Notes: a model not told the origin generated them from the letters alone. Shown: positions 18,489-27,194, counted from the first letter of the stretch. The stretch is DNA of 64,000 bases from Stappia sp. BW2 (GCF_008107695.1 NZ_VIRG01000070.1:1488001-1552000), one strand, 5' to 3'. Made by a program: numbers and translations.

Positions 18489-18965
18489 ATGCCGTTTCAA
18501 TTCAATGTCGGTGATCATTCGTCACCCGTCTGGAAATACAGCCGTTTCGATTCATCCCAGTATTCAAAGCTGAAGTGGGCTCGAAACAAATTGTTCAAAA
18601 TGGTCAAGAACAATCCCTCCTGTAATGCCTATTTCCGCACGCTGCCCAAAGGGCGCAGCCTCACGGACATGATCAACGACAGCACGATTTGGGTGAACTA
18701 CGGCCCGACGATATCGCCGCTGCACGGGGAAATACATGCCGCCACTGGTGAGATCGCGGTTGGCGACAGAGCCTTCAGTATGGGCAGGTGGATGGTGCTG
18801 GCGACCATTATCCACGAGTTCGCACATCACAACGGTGCGCCGATCACAGGTGGCGACACGCGCGCCGAAGAGGCCGTCTATCATTGCGGCCTGGGTACTG
18901 CGAAGGAATATTATGACGGTGTTGACGATCCAAGCACACCTTACGATCCCGACGTAGGTGGCTGA
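18489..18965 (+). CDS. Small putative zinc metallopeptidase with HEFAH motif
   Basis: I do not recognise the family of this 158-residue protein. Residues 109-113 read HEFAH, a classic HExxH zinc site inside a predicted helix (ATIIHEFAHHNGAP). It is followed by a conserved-looking stretch AEEAVYHCGLG (127-137) that could give the third ligand (Glu128 or His132). The order resembles compact peptidase domains of secreted effectors. There is no signal peptide or membrane segment. GGAGA precedes the ATG. The gene stands alone between divergent and convergent neighbours, so its role cannot be read from context. Catalytic activity is inferred only from the motif. Confidence 0.75.
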   Translation: MPFQFNVGDHSSPVWKYSRFDSSQYSKLKWARNKLFKMVKNNPSCNAYFRTLPKGRSLTDMINDSTIWVNYGPTISPLHGEIHAATGEIAVGDRAFSMGRWMVLATIIHEFAHHNGAPITGGDTRAEEAVYHCGLGTAKEYYDGVDDPSTPYDPDVGG

Positions 18966-19025
18966 TCAACATTCCATGGTGCGCGGCCCTAATGTCAGGG
19001 CCGCACATGGAGAAATCGGACTGGA

Positions 19026-19586
19026 TCAGAACGGAATTTCGTCGTCCATCGGGCCACTGCCGCCACCGGACGGGCCACCATAACCGCCACCGCCGCTGGA
19101 ACCGCCGCCGTAGCCGCCACCAAAATTCCCGCCGGAGCCGGAACCGGAACCACCACCGCCAAAGCCGCCGCCGCTGCCACCTTGAGAGTCATTGCTGTAA
19201 TCGGGAAGACCACCGGAGGCACCGCCGCCTTCGCCGCGGCCATCAAGCATGGTCAGGTTGGAGTTGAAGCCCTGCAGCACGACTTCAGTTGAGTACCGGT
19301 CCTGACCGGACTGATCCTGCCATTTGCGCGTCTGAAGCTGACCTTCGAGATAGACCTTCGAGCCTTTGCGCAGATACTGCTCAGCGACCTTGCACAAGCC
19401 ATCGTTGAAGATCACCACACGGTGCCATTCCGTTTTTTCACGACGTTCACCGGTGTTGCGATCACGCCAGGTTTCCGACGTCGCAATCCGGAGATTGGCG
19501 ATCGGGCGGCCATCCTGCGTGCGGCGGATTTCCGGGTCTGCTCCCAAATTGCCGACCAAAATTACTTTGTTGACGCTGCCCGCCAT
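19026..19586 (-). CDS. ssb: Single-stranded DNA-binding protein
   Basis: This 186-residue protein binds single-stranded DNA in replication, repair and recombination. It has the OB-fold N-terminus (MAGSVNKVILVGNLGADPE, then WHRVVIFNDGLCKVAEQYLRKG), a long Gly/Ser-rich disordered tail, and the acidic tip MDDEIPF that recruits partner proteins. The ATG at 19586 has AGGAG eight bases upstream; the longer open frame adds 29 non-conserved residues and is rejected. It is divergent from uvrA, an arrangement common in alphaproteobacteria and compatible with SOS control. Confidence 0.96.
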   Translation of the reverse strand: MAGSVNKVILVGNLGADPEIRRTQDGRPIANLRIATSETWRDRNTGERREKTEWHRVVIFNDGLCKVAEQYLRKGSKVYLEGQLQTRKWQDQSGQDRYSTEVVLQGFNSNLTMLDGRGEGGGASGGLPDYSNDSQGGSGGGFGGGGSGSGSGGNFGGGYGGGSSGGGGYGGPSGGGSGPMDDEIPF

Positions 19587-20207
19587 ACTGCACTCCTGTT
19601 TGTTTTTCGCTGAAGTGACTGCCGATTTCCACGTGCTTCTCCGGCACGTTCCGGCAATCAGCCCGCGCTGCAAGCTTCGCTGCTAGAAACCAGAACCCTA
19701 ACGGTACGCCAACAGCTTCGCCGCTATTTTCGCCTGCCTTCACCCATTTTCCACAAGGCAGCATGCACTCAGCGGCCTGTTTCATGCGCCCAAAATTCGA
19801 GCACCTCTGAACGATACCACCATGAATTGCAGTTCGTTACAATTTGCTCCGTTGTCACTCCGGGCGCCTCCGGGCTGTCTGGGCGGACGTGAACACACGC
19901 TTTTCCCCGGTTTGGCTTCCCTTTCAGAACCGCTTCCTGACGCGGTGCCTGTCAATGTACTTGTTTTGTTCTTATCATTTCTGTAAAAGCGATTCAATCA
20001 GGCATCGAAACTGAAACGGCTTTGACCAAGATATCGGATATGCCTCACTGGAAGCTCCGCCCGAAACTGCTATATCGGGGCAACAGACATTATCTTTAAT
20101 GGAACATCTCTAACGCACGCGCAGCATCAAACGGCATCAGGCGCCGCGTGCGGTCAGGAAGAACGACGATGAAGACAGCCAAGGGATCGCAGTCGGAGGA
20201 AACCTGG
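19587..20207. other. ssb-uvrA divergent intergenic region
   Basis: About 620 bases without a supported gene. Small frames on the minus strand (for example 19782-19997) show no domain. The stretch should hold the divergent promoters of ssb and uvrA and a possible LexA site at 19957-19971. Confidence 0.6.
19957..19971 (+). promoter_or_regulatory. Possible LexA (SOS) box
   Basis: GTAC, seven bases, then GTTC is one mismatch from the alphaproteobacterial LexA consensus GTTC-N7-GTTC. It overlaps a TTGTTT/TAAAAG promoter-like pair about 210 bases before uvrA. The single mismatch and the distance make this tentative. Confidence 0.35.
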
Positions 20208-23099
20208 ATGGCGGACCCCACCCGGGTCATCAGCATTCGTGGCGCGCGGGAACATAACCTCAAGGGTGTCGACCTGGACCTGCCTCGCGACAAGCTGATT
20301 GTGATGACCGGCTTATCGGGATCCGGAAAGTCTTCACTGGCCTTCGACACCATCTATGCCGAAGGACAGCGCCGGTACGTGGAAAGCCTCTCGGCCTATG
20401 CTCGTCAGTTCCTGGAAATGATGCAGAAGCCGGATGTCGACCAGATCGATGGCCTGTCACCGGCAATTTCCATTGAACAGAAGACCACGTCTCGTAACCC
20501 GCGTTCCACGGTTGGAACGGTTACCGAGATCTACGACTACATGCGCCTTTTGTTTGCGCGTGTTGGCATACCTTATTCGCCCGCGACGGGTCTGCCGATC
20601 GAAAGCCAGACTGTCAGTCAGATGGTCGACCGTGTCCTGGAATTGGAAGAAGGCGCGCGCCTTTATCTGCTCGCTCCAATGGTACGCGGCCGCAAGGGAG
20701 AATACCGCAAGGAACTTGCCGAGCTGATGAAGAAGGGCTTCCAGCGGGTCAAGATCGACGGCACTTTCCACGAAATTTCAGAAGCCCCTGCCCTCGACAA
20801 GAAGTTCAAGCACGATATTGATGTTGTCGTGGACCGAATTGTCGTTCGGGACGATATTTCGGGCAGGCTTGCCGATTCTCTGGAAACCGCGCTGAAACTC
20901 GCAGATGGCATCGCCATCGCCGAATTTGCCGACAAGACCGATGAGAACGGCAATCCGGAACGGATGATCTTTTCCGAAAAATTCGCCTGCCCCGTGTCCG
21001 GTTTCACAATTTCCGAAATCGAGCCACGCCTGTTCTCGTTCAACAATCCTTTCGGCGCCTGCCCCACGTGCGACGGTCTGGGCACGACGCTCGCGTTCGA
21101 GGATGATCTGGTGGTGCCTGACCACTCACTGTCCTTGCGCGAAGGTGCTGTGCTGCCCTGGGCCAAGACCGGGTCAACGTCTCCTTATTATGCGCAGACG
21201 CTTGAAGCGCTTTGCAGTCACTTCAAAGTGTCCATGGCGACACCCTGGAAAGATCTTCCGTCTGAGGTTCGCGAAGCGATCCTGCACGGCACCGGCAATG
21301 CGAAGATCGAGTTCGTTTACGACGATGGTGTCCGCAGCTACCGGACCGAAAAGACCTTCGAAGGTGTCATCGGCAATATCGAAAGGCGATGGCGCGAGAC
21401 GGAATCCACCTGGGTTCGCGAAGAGCTCTCCAGGTTCCAGTCGGATCACGCCTGCCCGGCCTGCAACGGTTTTCGCCTGAAGCCCGAAGCACTCGCCGTA
21501 AAGATTGCCGGCAAGCATATCGGTCAGATCACGGAACATTCCATTCGTGATGCCAGCAAATGGTTTGAAGCTCTTCCGGCGCAGCTGAACGACAAACAGA
21601 CAGAGATCGCCGGCCGCATTCTGAAGGAAATTCGGGAGAGACTGAAGTTCCTGAACGATGTCGGGCTCGAGTATCTGACGCTGTCCCGGTCTTCGGGAAC
21701 ACTTTCAGGCGGTGAGAGCCAACGTATCCGCCTCGCATCGCAGATCGGGTCTGGGCTGACAGGTGTTCTTTATGTGCTGGATGAACCCTCCATCGGCCTT
21801 CATCAACGCGACAATGCCCGCCTTCTGGAAACGCTCAAGCATCTGCGCGATCTCGGCAACACGGTGATTGTCGTTGAACATGATGAGGATGCGGTTATCA
21901 CGGCCGATTACGTGGTTGATGTGGGACCGGGTGCCGGTGTCCATGGCGGAGAGATCGTCGCCAAGGGCACACCTTCCGAAATCATGGCCAATCCGAACTC
22001 GCTGACAGGCCAGTATCTGTCGGGAGCAAAGATGGTTTCGTGCAATGAAGAGCGCCGGAAAATCAACAAGAAGCGGAAGATTTCCGTTCGCGGTGCCCGC
22101 GGAAACAACCTCAAGGATATTGATGTCGACGTGCCGCTGGGCACCTTCACCTGTGTTACCGGCGTCTCCGGTGGCGGCAAGTCCACGTTCCTGATCGATA
22201 CACTCTATAAGGCGGCTGCCCGCCGCCTCAACGGTGCACGGGACAACCCTGCCCCGCATGATCGCATCGAAGGGCTGGAGGTTCTCGACAAGGTCATCGA
22301 CATCGACCAGTCACCCATCGGGCGGACGCCCCGGTCCAACCCTGCGACCTACACAGGCGCCTTTACCCCAATCCGTGAATGGTTTGCCGGCATGCCGGAG
22401 GCGAAGGCCAGAGGTTATCAGCCCGGCCGTTTCTCCTTCAACGTGAAGGGCGGTCGCTGCGAAGCCTGTCAGGGCGACGGCGTTATCAAGATCGAGATGC
22501 ACTTCCTGCCGGATGTCTACGTCACCTGTGACGTGTGCAAAGGCAAACGCTACAATCGGGAAACGCTCGAGGTGGAGTTCAAGGGCAAGTCGATTGCCGA
22601 CGTTCTCGACATGACCGTAGATGAAGCGGCCGTCTTCTTTTCCGCAGTTCCGTCAGTGCGCGACAAGATGGAGACCCTAGCACGTGTCGGTCTGGGCTAC
22701 ATCAAGGTCGGCCAGCAGGCAACGACGCTTTCGGGTGGTGAAGCGCAACGGGTAAAGCTCGCCAAGGAACTTTCAAAACGTTCGACAGGACGTACGCTGT
22801 ACATTCTGGACGAGCCGACAACGGGCCTTCACTTCCATGATGTCGCCAAACTGCTGGAAGTGTTGCATGAGCTTGTTGATCAGGGAAACACGGTGCTGGT
22901 GATCGAGCACAATCTGGAAGTCATCAAGACGGCCGACTGGATTATCGACCTTGGGCCGGAAGGTGGTGACGGCGGCGGTACGGTTGTCGCGACCGGACGA
23001 CCGGAAGACGTTGCCGAAGTGACCGAAAGCTACACGGGTCAATTTCTGCAGGAACTGCTCCAGCGACGGCCACAAAGGGCTCACGACGCGGCTGAATAA
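20208..23099 (+). CDS. uvrA: Excinuclease ABC subunit A
   Basis: This 963-residue damage sensor of nucleotide excision repair works with UvrB. Two ABC modules are visible, with Walker A motifs GLSGSGKSSLAF and GVSGGGKSTFLID and signatures TLSGGESQRIRLASQ and TLSGGEAQRVKLAKEL. The zinc-finger cysteines lie in CPTCDGLG, HACPACNGF, RCEACQGDG and TCDVCKGKRYN. The start at 20208 was chosen because GGAGGA sits seven bases upstream and MADPTRVISIRGAREHNLKG matches the usual N-terminus. ATG 20169 would add 13 residues. A strong terminator follows. Confidence 0.97.
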   Translation: MADPTRVISIRGAREHNLKGVDLDLPRDKLIVMTGLSGSGKSSLAFDTIYAEGQRRYVESLSAYARQFLEMMQKPDVDQIDGLSPAISIEQKTTSRNPRSTVGTVTEIYDYMRLLFARVGIPYSPATGLPIESQTVSQMVDRVLELEEGARLYLLAPMVRGRKGEYRKELAELMKKGFQRVKIDGTFHEISEAPALDKKFKHDIDVVVDRIVVRDDISGRLADSLETALKLADGIAIAEFADKTDENGNPERMIFSEKFACPVSGFTISEIEPRLFSFNNPFGACPTCDGLGTTLAFEDDLVVPDHSLSLREGAVLPWAKTGSTSPYYAQTLEALCSHFKVSMATPWKDLPSEVREAILHGTGNAKIEFVYDDGVRSYRTEKTFEGVIGNIERRWRETESTWVREELSRFQSDHACPACNGFRLKPEALAVKIAGKHIGQITEHSIRDASKWFEALPAQLNDKQTEIAGRILKEIRERLKFLNDVGLEYLTLSRSSGTLSGGESQRIRLASQIGSGLTGVLYVLDEPSIGLHQRDNARLLETLKHLRDLGNTVIVVEHDEDAVITADYVVDVGPGAGVHGGEIVAKGTPSEIMANPNSLTGQYLSGAKMVSCNEERRKINKKRKISVRGARGNNLKDIDVDVPLGTFTCVTGVSGGGKSTFLIDTLYKAAARRLNGARDNPAPHDRIEGLEVLDKVIDIDQSPIGRTPRSNPATYTGAFTPIREWFAGMPEAKARGYQPGRFSFNVKGGRCEACQGDGVIKIEMHFLPDVYVTCDVCKGKRYNRETLEVEFKGKSIADVLDMTVDEAAVFFSAVPSVRDKMETLARVGLGYIKVGQQATTLSGGEAQRVKLAKELSKRSTGRTLYILDEPTTGLHFHDVAKLLEVLHELVDQGNTVLVIEHNLEVIKTADWIIDLGPEGGDGGGTVVATGRPEDVAEVTESYTGQFLQELLQRRPQRAHDAAE

Positions 23100-23130
23100 G
23101 CCTTAACCATTCTTTAGTTACGCGACGATG

Positions 23131-23160
23131 GGCCTGTGTGCGCCGCACACAGGCCTTTTC
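23131..23160 (+). terminator. Terminator after uvrA
   Basis: GGCCTGTGTG and CACACAGGCC form a perfect stem around CGCCG-type bases, followed by TTTTCCGTTT. Confidence 0.88.
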
Positions 23161-23232
23161 CGTTTGTTGTTCTGAATGTTATCCGAATCGGCATGGCTCA
23201 CGCTGCTCAGACTTTGCTGCATTGCACCAAAC

Positions 23233-23247
23233 GCATGTCAGACATGC
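23233..23247. promoter_or_regulatory. Palindrome upstream of first DUF1127 gene
   Basis: GCATGTCAGACATGC is a perfect 7-1-7 dyad about 37 bases upstream of a TATAAT hexamer (23284-23289). It is a plausible operator for the DUF1127/small-RNA transcript. No similar dyad was found before the second locus. Confidence 0.45.
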
Positions 23248-23343
23248 AGAGATGGCACTTCTTTTATTTCGCGTGGTGAAATATATAATGTTTCAACAAC
23301 GGCGCGGAACGCACACGCGTTTCGATAAATAAGGAATAAGAAG

Positions 23344-23493
23344 ATGTTTGACACCGTGCGCCAAAAGTACAGCAACTGGGTAAGCTACCGCCGTGCGGTT
23401 GACGAGTTGTCCCGCCTTTCGGCCCGTGAGCTTGCCGACCTCGGCATCTGCCGCAGCGACATTAAGTTTGTCGCCCGCCGTCAGATTGGCTGA
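23344..23493 (+). CDS. DUF1127 small basic protein (locus 1)
   Basis: This 49-residue protein matches the DUF1127/YjiS family: an Arg-rich helix, then LSRLSARELADLGICRSDI near residues 23-41. AAGGAATAAG precedes the ATG. In Rhodobacter sphaeroides a DUF1127 protein (CcaF1) is co-transcribed with the CcsR small RNAs and acts on RNA; the same layout is seen here, since CCTCCTCCC hairpins start 18 bases after the stop. By analogy it is stress-induced and RNA-binding; this is inference. It is a paralogue of the gene at 24344. Confidence 0.9.
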   Translation: MFDTVRQKYSNWVSYRRAVDELSRLSARELADLGICRSDIKFVARRQIG

Positions 23494-23510
23494 ATGAAAT
23501 AAAGAGATCG

Positions 23511-23544
23511 CGTCCCGAGGCATCCTCCTCCCAGCCAACGGACG
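23511..23544 (+). ncRNA. CcsR/cuckoo-like hairpin 1, locus 1
   Basis: CGTCC (23511-23515) can pair with GGACG (23540-23544), with an inner GGC/GCC pair, leaving CCTCCTCCC (23524-23532) in the loop. The loop is complementary to the purine-rich ribosome-binding consensus. The stem is weaker than in the neighbouring hairpins. Confidence 0.65.
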
Positions 23545-23545
23545 T

Positions 23546-23581
23546 GTGACACGCAGGGCATCCTCCTCCCAGCCCTGTCAC
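23546..23581 (+). ncRNA. CcsR/cuckoo-like hairpin 2, locus 1
   Basis: GTGA plus CAGGGC on the left pair with GCCCTG plus TCAC on the right, with a small bulge. The loop shows CCTCCTCCC at 23562-23570. Its stem sequence is unrelated to hairpins 1 and 3, while the loop is identical. Confidence 0.75.
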
Positions 23582-23592
23582 GTCGAAACGTC

Positions 23593-23632
23593 GCCCGCCA
23601 GCACCTCCTCCCGCTGGCGGGCGTTCGTTTTT
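23593..23632 (+). ncRNA. CcsR/cuckoo-like hairpin 3 and terminator, locus 1
   Basis: GCCCGCCAGC (23593-23602) pairs perfectly with GCTGGCGGGC (23613-23622), exposing ACCTCCTCCC. A T-rich run follows, so this hairpin should also end the transcript, as in the known CcsR arrays. Confidence 0.8.
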
Positions 23633-24343
23633 CTGGCGTAGCGATTCTGCCTCACATCATTCGGCAAGTCGGCATTCTTCAAAAACGACAGTTCCCGATC
23701 GTTCAGCTTCAGCTTGTCACCTTATGCCCATCTTGGATTGGAACCAGGTGGCGCTGCCTCGTTGAGTCGCGTTGATCTGCTTTGACAGATGACTGCAGGA
23801 CCAACGAGAAAGGAAACACGCATCAGATCATTTGAAGCAGCCTGTGGAAAAACGGATTCACGCTCCCGACTGTGCTGCATGCAAGGTGTGTGGTTGCCCG
23901 TGACGACTTCGAAATGATCCGATTCGATCATTTCGCAGGATATGCCTGTCACGACCCGGAGACTTTCATCGCCGCAGATGCCGCAATTCGGCAAGCGTAG
24001 ATGAGTGATGTCCCCTTACAAACAGTATTTTGCTTTCGAAAGTCAGGACTGGCCTTTTGTGCTTCCGCACCACGTGCCTGCCCGCCGGAATGCCATGGGT
24101 TACCCCCCCTTCCTTCTCGCATGTGCGAACACGAAAAACATGACAGGTATGCGACAGGGGCGCAGCTAACTGCCACTTCAACCCTTTTAAGACTCTATTA
24201 ATCTGCGTTTTCTGCATATCTGCTTCGCGATTTTAGATCTACCTCGCACTGCACAAAGCTCCTATCTTCCGGCCTGTAAGAGATGAACGGGCCAGACGCC
24301 GATCCGCGGTGCCATGGCCATGAGATAGCGAAAGGCCTAAACC
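23633..24343. other. Spacer between the two DUF1127 loci
   Basis: About 710 bases without a supported gene. Several overlapping frames of 60-90 codons on both strands (for example 23722-23994 and 23966-24217 minus, 24001-24201 plus) have no domain, no ribosome-binding site and no consistent composition. The promoter of the second locus should lie near 24200-24340, but no convincing hexamers were seen. Confidence 0.55.
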
Positions 24344-24493
24344 ATGATCGATACTGTTGTTCGCAAATACAATAACTGGAAACGCTTCCGTCAGACCTAT
24401 GACGAGCTGTCCAACCTGTCCAACCGCGAACTGGACGACCTGGGCATTGCCCGCTCCGACATCGCTCGCTACGCGCGCATGTCCGCAAAGTAA
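24344..24493 (+). CDS. DUF1127 small basic protein (locus 2)
   Basis: This 49-residue DUF1127 protein is the same length as the gene at 23344 and clearly related: both start with an acidic/Val patch, an RKYNNW or QKYSNW motif, and share the ELSxLSxREL and DLGIxRSDI cores. It differs in its Lys/Arg-rich C-terminus. CCTCCTCCC hairpins begin eight bases after the stop, so the locus repeats the protein-plus-small-RNA layout of the first one. Confidence 0.9.
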   Translation: MIDTVVRKYNNWKRFRQTYDELSNLSNRELDDLGIARSDIARYARMSAK

Positions 24494-24501
24494 AAAGTTT
24501 C

Positions 24502-24539
24502 GCGGTCAGAAGGTATCCTCCTCCCAATCTGATGACCGC
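24502..24539 (+). ncRNA. CcsR/cuckoo-like hairpin 1, locus 2
   Basis: GCGGTCA (24502-24508) pairs with TGACCGC (24533-24539), with CCTCCTCCC at 24517-24525 in the loop. A second, motif-free hairpin (TCCACAC/GTGTGGA, 24543-24561) follows and may be a decayed array member. Confidence 0.75.
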
Positions 24540-24572
24540 ATCTCCACACCTCGTGTGTGGAACTTCAAAAGC

Positions 24573-24612
24573 GCCTGCCGGTACCTCCTCCCACCGGCAG
24601 GCGTTTTTTTTT
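24573..24612 (+). ncRNA. CcsR/cuckoo-like hairpin 2 and terminator, locus 2
   Basis: GCCTGCCGGT (24573-24582) pairs perfectly with ACCGGCAGGC (24593-24602), with ACCTCCTCCC in the loop, and a run of nine T follows. It is both the last array hairpin and a strong terminator. Confidence 0.82.
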
Positions 24613-24784
24613 GCTTTTCAGCAGCGCATTCGCAAGAGCCCGTCGTGACATCAAGAGGCGATGGCCTTGCGGAGATTGCGGAAGCCCGACTTTGCCTGTA
24701 ATCAGGACGGCAAAGCAATTGTCCGGGTGCGCCGTGCCGTATGACGGCGACGACAGGCGGCCGGATCAGTCCCAGGGACACAAA

Positions 24785-26203
24785 ATGACCCCCATCCATA
24801 TCATAGGCGGCGGCCTTGCCGGTTCAGAGGCCGCATGGCAGATTGCACAAGCCGGGTTGCCGGTCGTTCTTCACGAAATGCGCCCAGTCCGTAAAACGGA
24901 TGCCCATCAGACTGATGGTCTTGCAGAACTTGTCTGCTCCAATTCCTTCCGTTCGGACGATTCGGAGCAAAACGCAGTCGGCTTGATACATCACGAACTG
25001 CGCCAGCTCGGCTCCCTGGTCATGTCCTGTGCGGATGCCCATCAAGTGCCTGCAGGCAGCGCGCTTGCGGTAGATCGGGACGGCTTTTCGAACGCCGTTA
25101 CGTCGGCTCTTGAAAATCATCCGAATGTGACGATTTCCCGCGAGGAAATTGCCGGGTTACCGCCTGAAGACTGGGACAAAGTGGTCATTGCAACGGGTCC
25201 GCTGACATCACCGGCCCTCTCGAAGGCCATTCTGGAGAAAAGCGGGGAAGATGCTCTCGCGTTCTTCGATGCCATTGCCCCGATCGTCCATTTCGAAAGC
25301 GTTGACCTTTCCAAGGCCTGGTTCCAATCCCGCTACGACAAGGTTGGCCCCGGAGGTAACGGCAAGGACTATCTGAACTGCCCGCTGGACAAAGTTCAAT
25401 ACGAAACCTTTATCGATGCGCTTCTTGCTGGCGAAACTGCCGACTTCAAGGAATGGGAAGAGAATACGCCCTATTTCGACGGCTGCCTGCCGATTGAAGT
25501 CATGGCCGCGCGCGGTCGGGAAACGCTGCGTCATGGACCGATGAAGCCCATGGGCCTCACCAATGCCCATAACCCGGATGTAAAAGCCTACGCCGTTGTA
25601 CAGCTGCGCCAGGACAATGCACTGGGTACGCTCTACAACATGGTCGGGTTCCAGACGAAACTCAAATATGGCGCCCAGGCTGATATCTTCCGCATGATTC
25701 CAGGCCTTGAAAGTGCGCAATTTGCCCGCCTTGGCGGACTTCACCGCAATACGTTCCTGAACTCGCCGAAGGTCCTCGACGGAACGCTTCGGTTGAAAGC
25801 CGATCCCCGGCTACGGTTTGCTGGTCAGATTACCGGCTGTGAAGGGTATGTGGAGTCGGCAAGTGTCGGCTGCCTTGCCGGTCTTTTCGCCGTCCTTGAA
25901 GCCCGTGGTCAGGATATCGTCCAACCACCGGCGACAACTGCCATGGGCGCACTGCTCGGCCACATAACCGGTGGGCACATCACACGGAACGACGGTGCCG
26001 GCAAACCGGGATCCTTCCAGCCAATGAACGTCAATTTCGGGCTGTTTCCCGAAGTGGACGCGCCAAACAAGGACGAGAACGGCAAGCGATTGAAGGGCAA
26101 GGACAAGACACGGGCCAAGAAATTGGCCATGACCAACCGTGCAAAGGCGGATTTCGCCGATTGGCAGGCAAAGCTCGGCCTCGTAAAACAGGCGGCCGAA
26201 TAA
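24785..26203 (+). CDS. trmFO: Folate-dependent tRNA (uracil-54-C5)-methyltransferase TrmFO
   Basis: This 472-residue flavoenzyme makes ribothymidine 54 in tRNA using methylene-tetrahydrofolate and FADH2. The N-terminus carries the FAD-binding GGGLAGSEAAWQ (about 8-19). The TrmFO-specific stretches ELVCSNSFRSDD, PMGLTNAH, the conserved cysteine near residue 51 and GCEGYVESASVG follow. The start at 24785 has AGGGA upstream; the open frame runs 76 codons further back into the spacer after the second DUF1127 locus but without family similarity. Confidence 0.96.
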   Translation: MTPIHIIGGGLAGSEAAWQIAQAGLPVVLHEMRPVRKTDAHQTDGLAELVCSNSFRSDDSEQNAVGLIHHELRQLGSLVMSCADAHQVPAGSALAVDRDGFSNAVTSALENHPNVTISREEIAGLPPEDWDKVVIATGPLTSPALSKAILEKSGEDALAFFDAIAPIVHFESVDLSKAWFQSRYDKVGPGGNGKDYLNCPLDKVQYETFIDALLAGETADFKEWEENTPYFDGCLPIEVMAARGRETLRHGPMKPMGLTNAHNPDVKAYAVVQLRQDNALGTLYNMVGFQTKLKYGAQADIFRMIPGLESAQFARLGGLHRNTFLNSPKVLDGTLRLKADPRLRFAGQITGCEGYVESASVGCLAGLFAVLEARGQDIVQPPATTAMGALLGHITGGHITRNDGAGKPGSFQPMNVNFGLFPEVDAPNKDENGKRLKGKDKTRAKKLAMTNRAKADFADWQAKLGLVKQAAE

Positions 26204-26318
26204 GACAAGTTGTCGGGAGTTGATTTCAGGCAGCACCTGGCTGCGTCAACTTCTGAGCTTCCAACGACAGGCACTTTTCTTGCGAAGGCGCCTGTTCGCA
26301 TTTAATGCTTCGACCGGA

Positions 26319-27170
26319 TCAGATGGCCTTCAGGACATTTCCTGAGGCCCGCCAGAGTATCCACTGGCGCTTGAGTTGAGAAAGCTCCGCCACCTGCTTC
26401 AATGGATCCAGGTTGTCCTTTTCCAGTTTCTTCAGGAACGGTTCCACGAGAACAAGCGGAAGAAAAGCTGACTGGCAGGCGGCAGGAACATCCTTGGCCG
26501 ATTGACGAACGCGCCCGAGGTGATGGCGAACATGGCCGCGCATTTCGGCAAGTACCGCACGGAGTTCCGGTGTCGTCTCGCCGCGAAAGACAATTTCGGT
26601 ATTGAGATTATGCCGGTCGCAAACGTCCTTTGGCAGATACATTTGCTGTCTGGAGGCGTGCCAGGGAAGCGCGCGCATCAGCCCGGTCAGAGCGTAAGCT
26701 ACACCCGCGTGCCCGGCAGCTGTCGCCGTACCTGATTCCTTGCCATTGTTCAGGACGAGGCACGCTAGCTGGATCAGACCGGAAACGGTCTCGCCGGCGT
26801 ATCCTTCAAGGTCATTAAGGGTTGGCATCTGGTCGTTGTAGAGATCGAAGACCCGCGCATCCGCCATGGCCACAAGGCTGCCCTTTGGCAATGCGTATCT
26901 TTCGATGGTCTGAAGCAACGCGTTGGCAACCGGATTGGACGCAACAGCTCCATGTTCCGTGCCTTCCAGCAAGTCCCGCCACCATTGCAGCCGCACTTCG
27001 CCAGGAAGCGGCTCCGACACCAATTCGCGAATGCGGGCGATCTCGGCGCTGTAAGCATAAAGCGCCATCAGACCATCACGATGCGCTTCAGGTGCAAGCA
27101 ACGCGCTGAGATAGCGGTCCTTGTCGAATTGACGAACCACATCGGCGGCATGATCAAAGTCGGTCGTCAT
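26319..27170 (-). CDS. Squalene/phytoene-synthase-fold protein, NDUFAF6-like
   Basis: This 283-residue protein has the all-helical squalene/phytoene synthase fold. The first diphosphate-binding region is altered (LYAYSAEIARIRE where synthases have DxxxD). A second region DLYNDQMPTLNDLEGYAGETVSG is preserved only in part. That pattern fits the non-enzymatic or altered branch containing the complex I assembly factor NDUFAF6. It lies close to the Mth938-domain gene and secF on the same strand, the recurrent alphaproteobacterial arrangement. A role in respiratory complex I assembly is inferred from family; a terpenoid synthase activity is the less likely alternative. Confidence 0.8.
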   Translation of the reverse strand: MTTDFDHAADVVRQFDKDRYLSALLAPEAHRDGLMALYAYSAEIARIRELVSEPLPGEVRLQWWRDLLEGTEHGAVASNPVANALLQTIERYALPKGSLVAMADARVFDLYNDQMPTLNDLEGYAGETVSGLIQLACLVLNNGKESGTATAAGHAGVAYALTGLMRALPWHASRQQMYLPKDVCDRHNLNTEIVFRGETTPELRAVLAEMRGHVRHHLGRVRQSAKDVPAACQSAFLPLVLVEPFLKKLEKDNLDPLKQVAELSQLKRQWILWRASGNVLKAI

Positions 27171-27194
27171 TGAGCCGATAGCCTTTGAAGAGCG

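Noticed and set aside
23722..24217. Overlapping 60-90 codon frames between the two DUF1127 loci
   Set aside because: Frames overlap on both strands with odd composition (Cys/His/Arg-rich) and no start signal; likely chance.
23511..24612. Repeated CCTCCTCCC units as a CRISPR-like array
   Set aside because: Repeats are only nine bases and sit in hairpin loops with unrelated stems and irregular spacing; they fit the small-RNA family instead.
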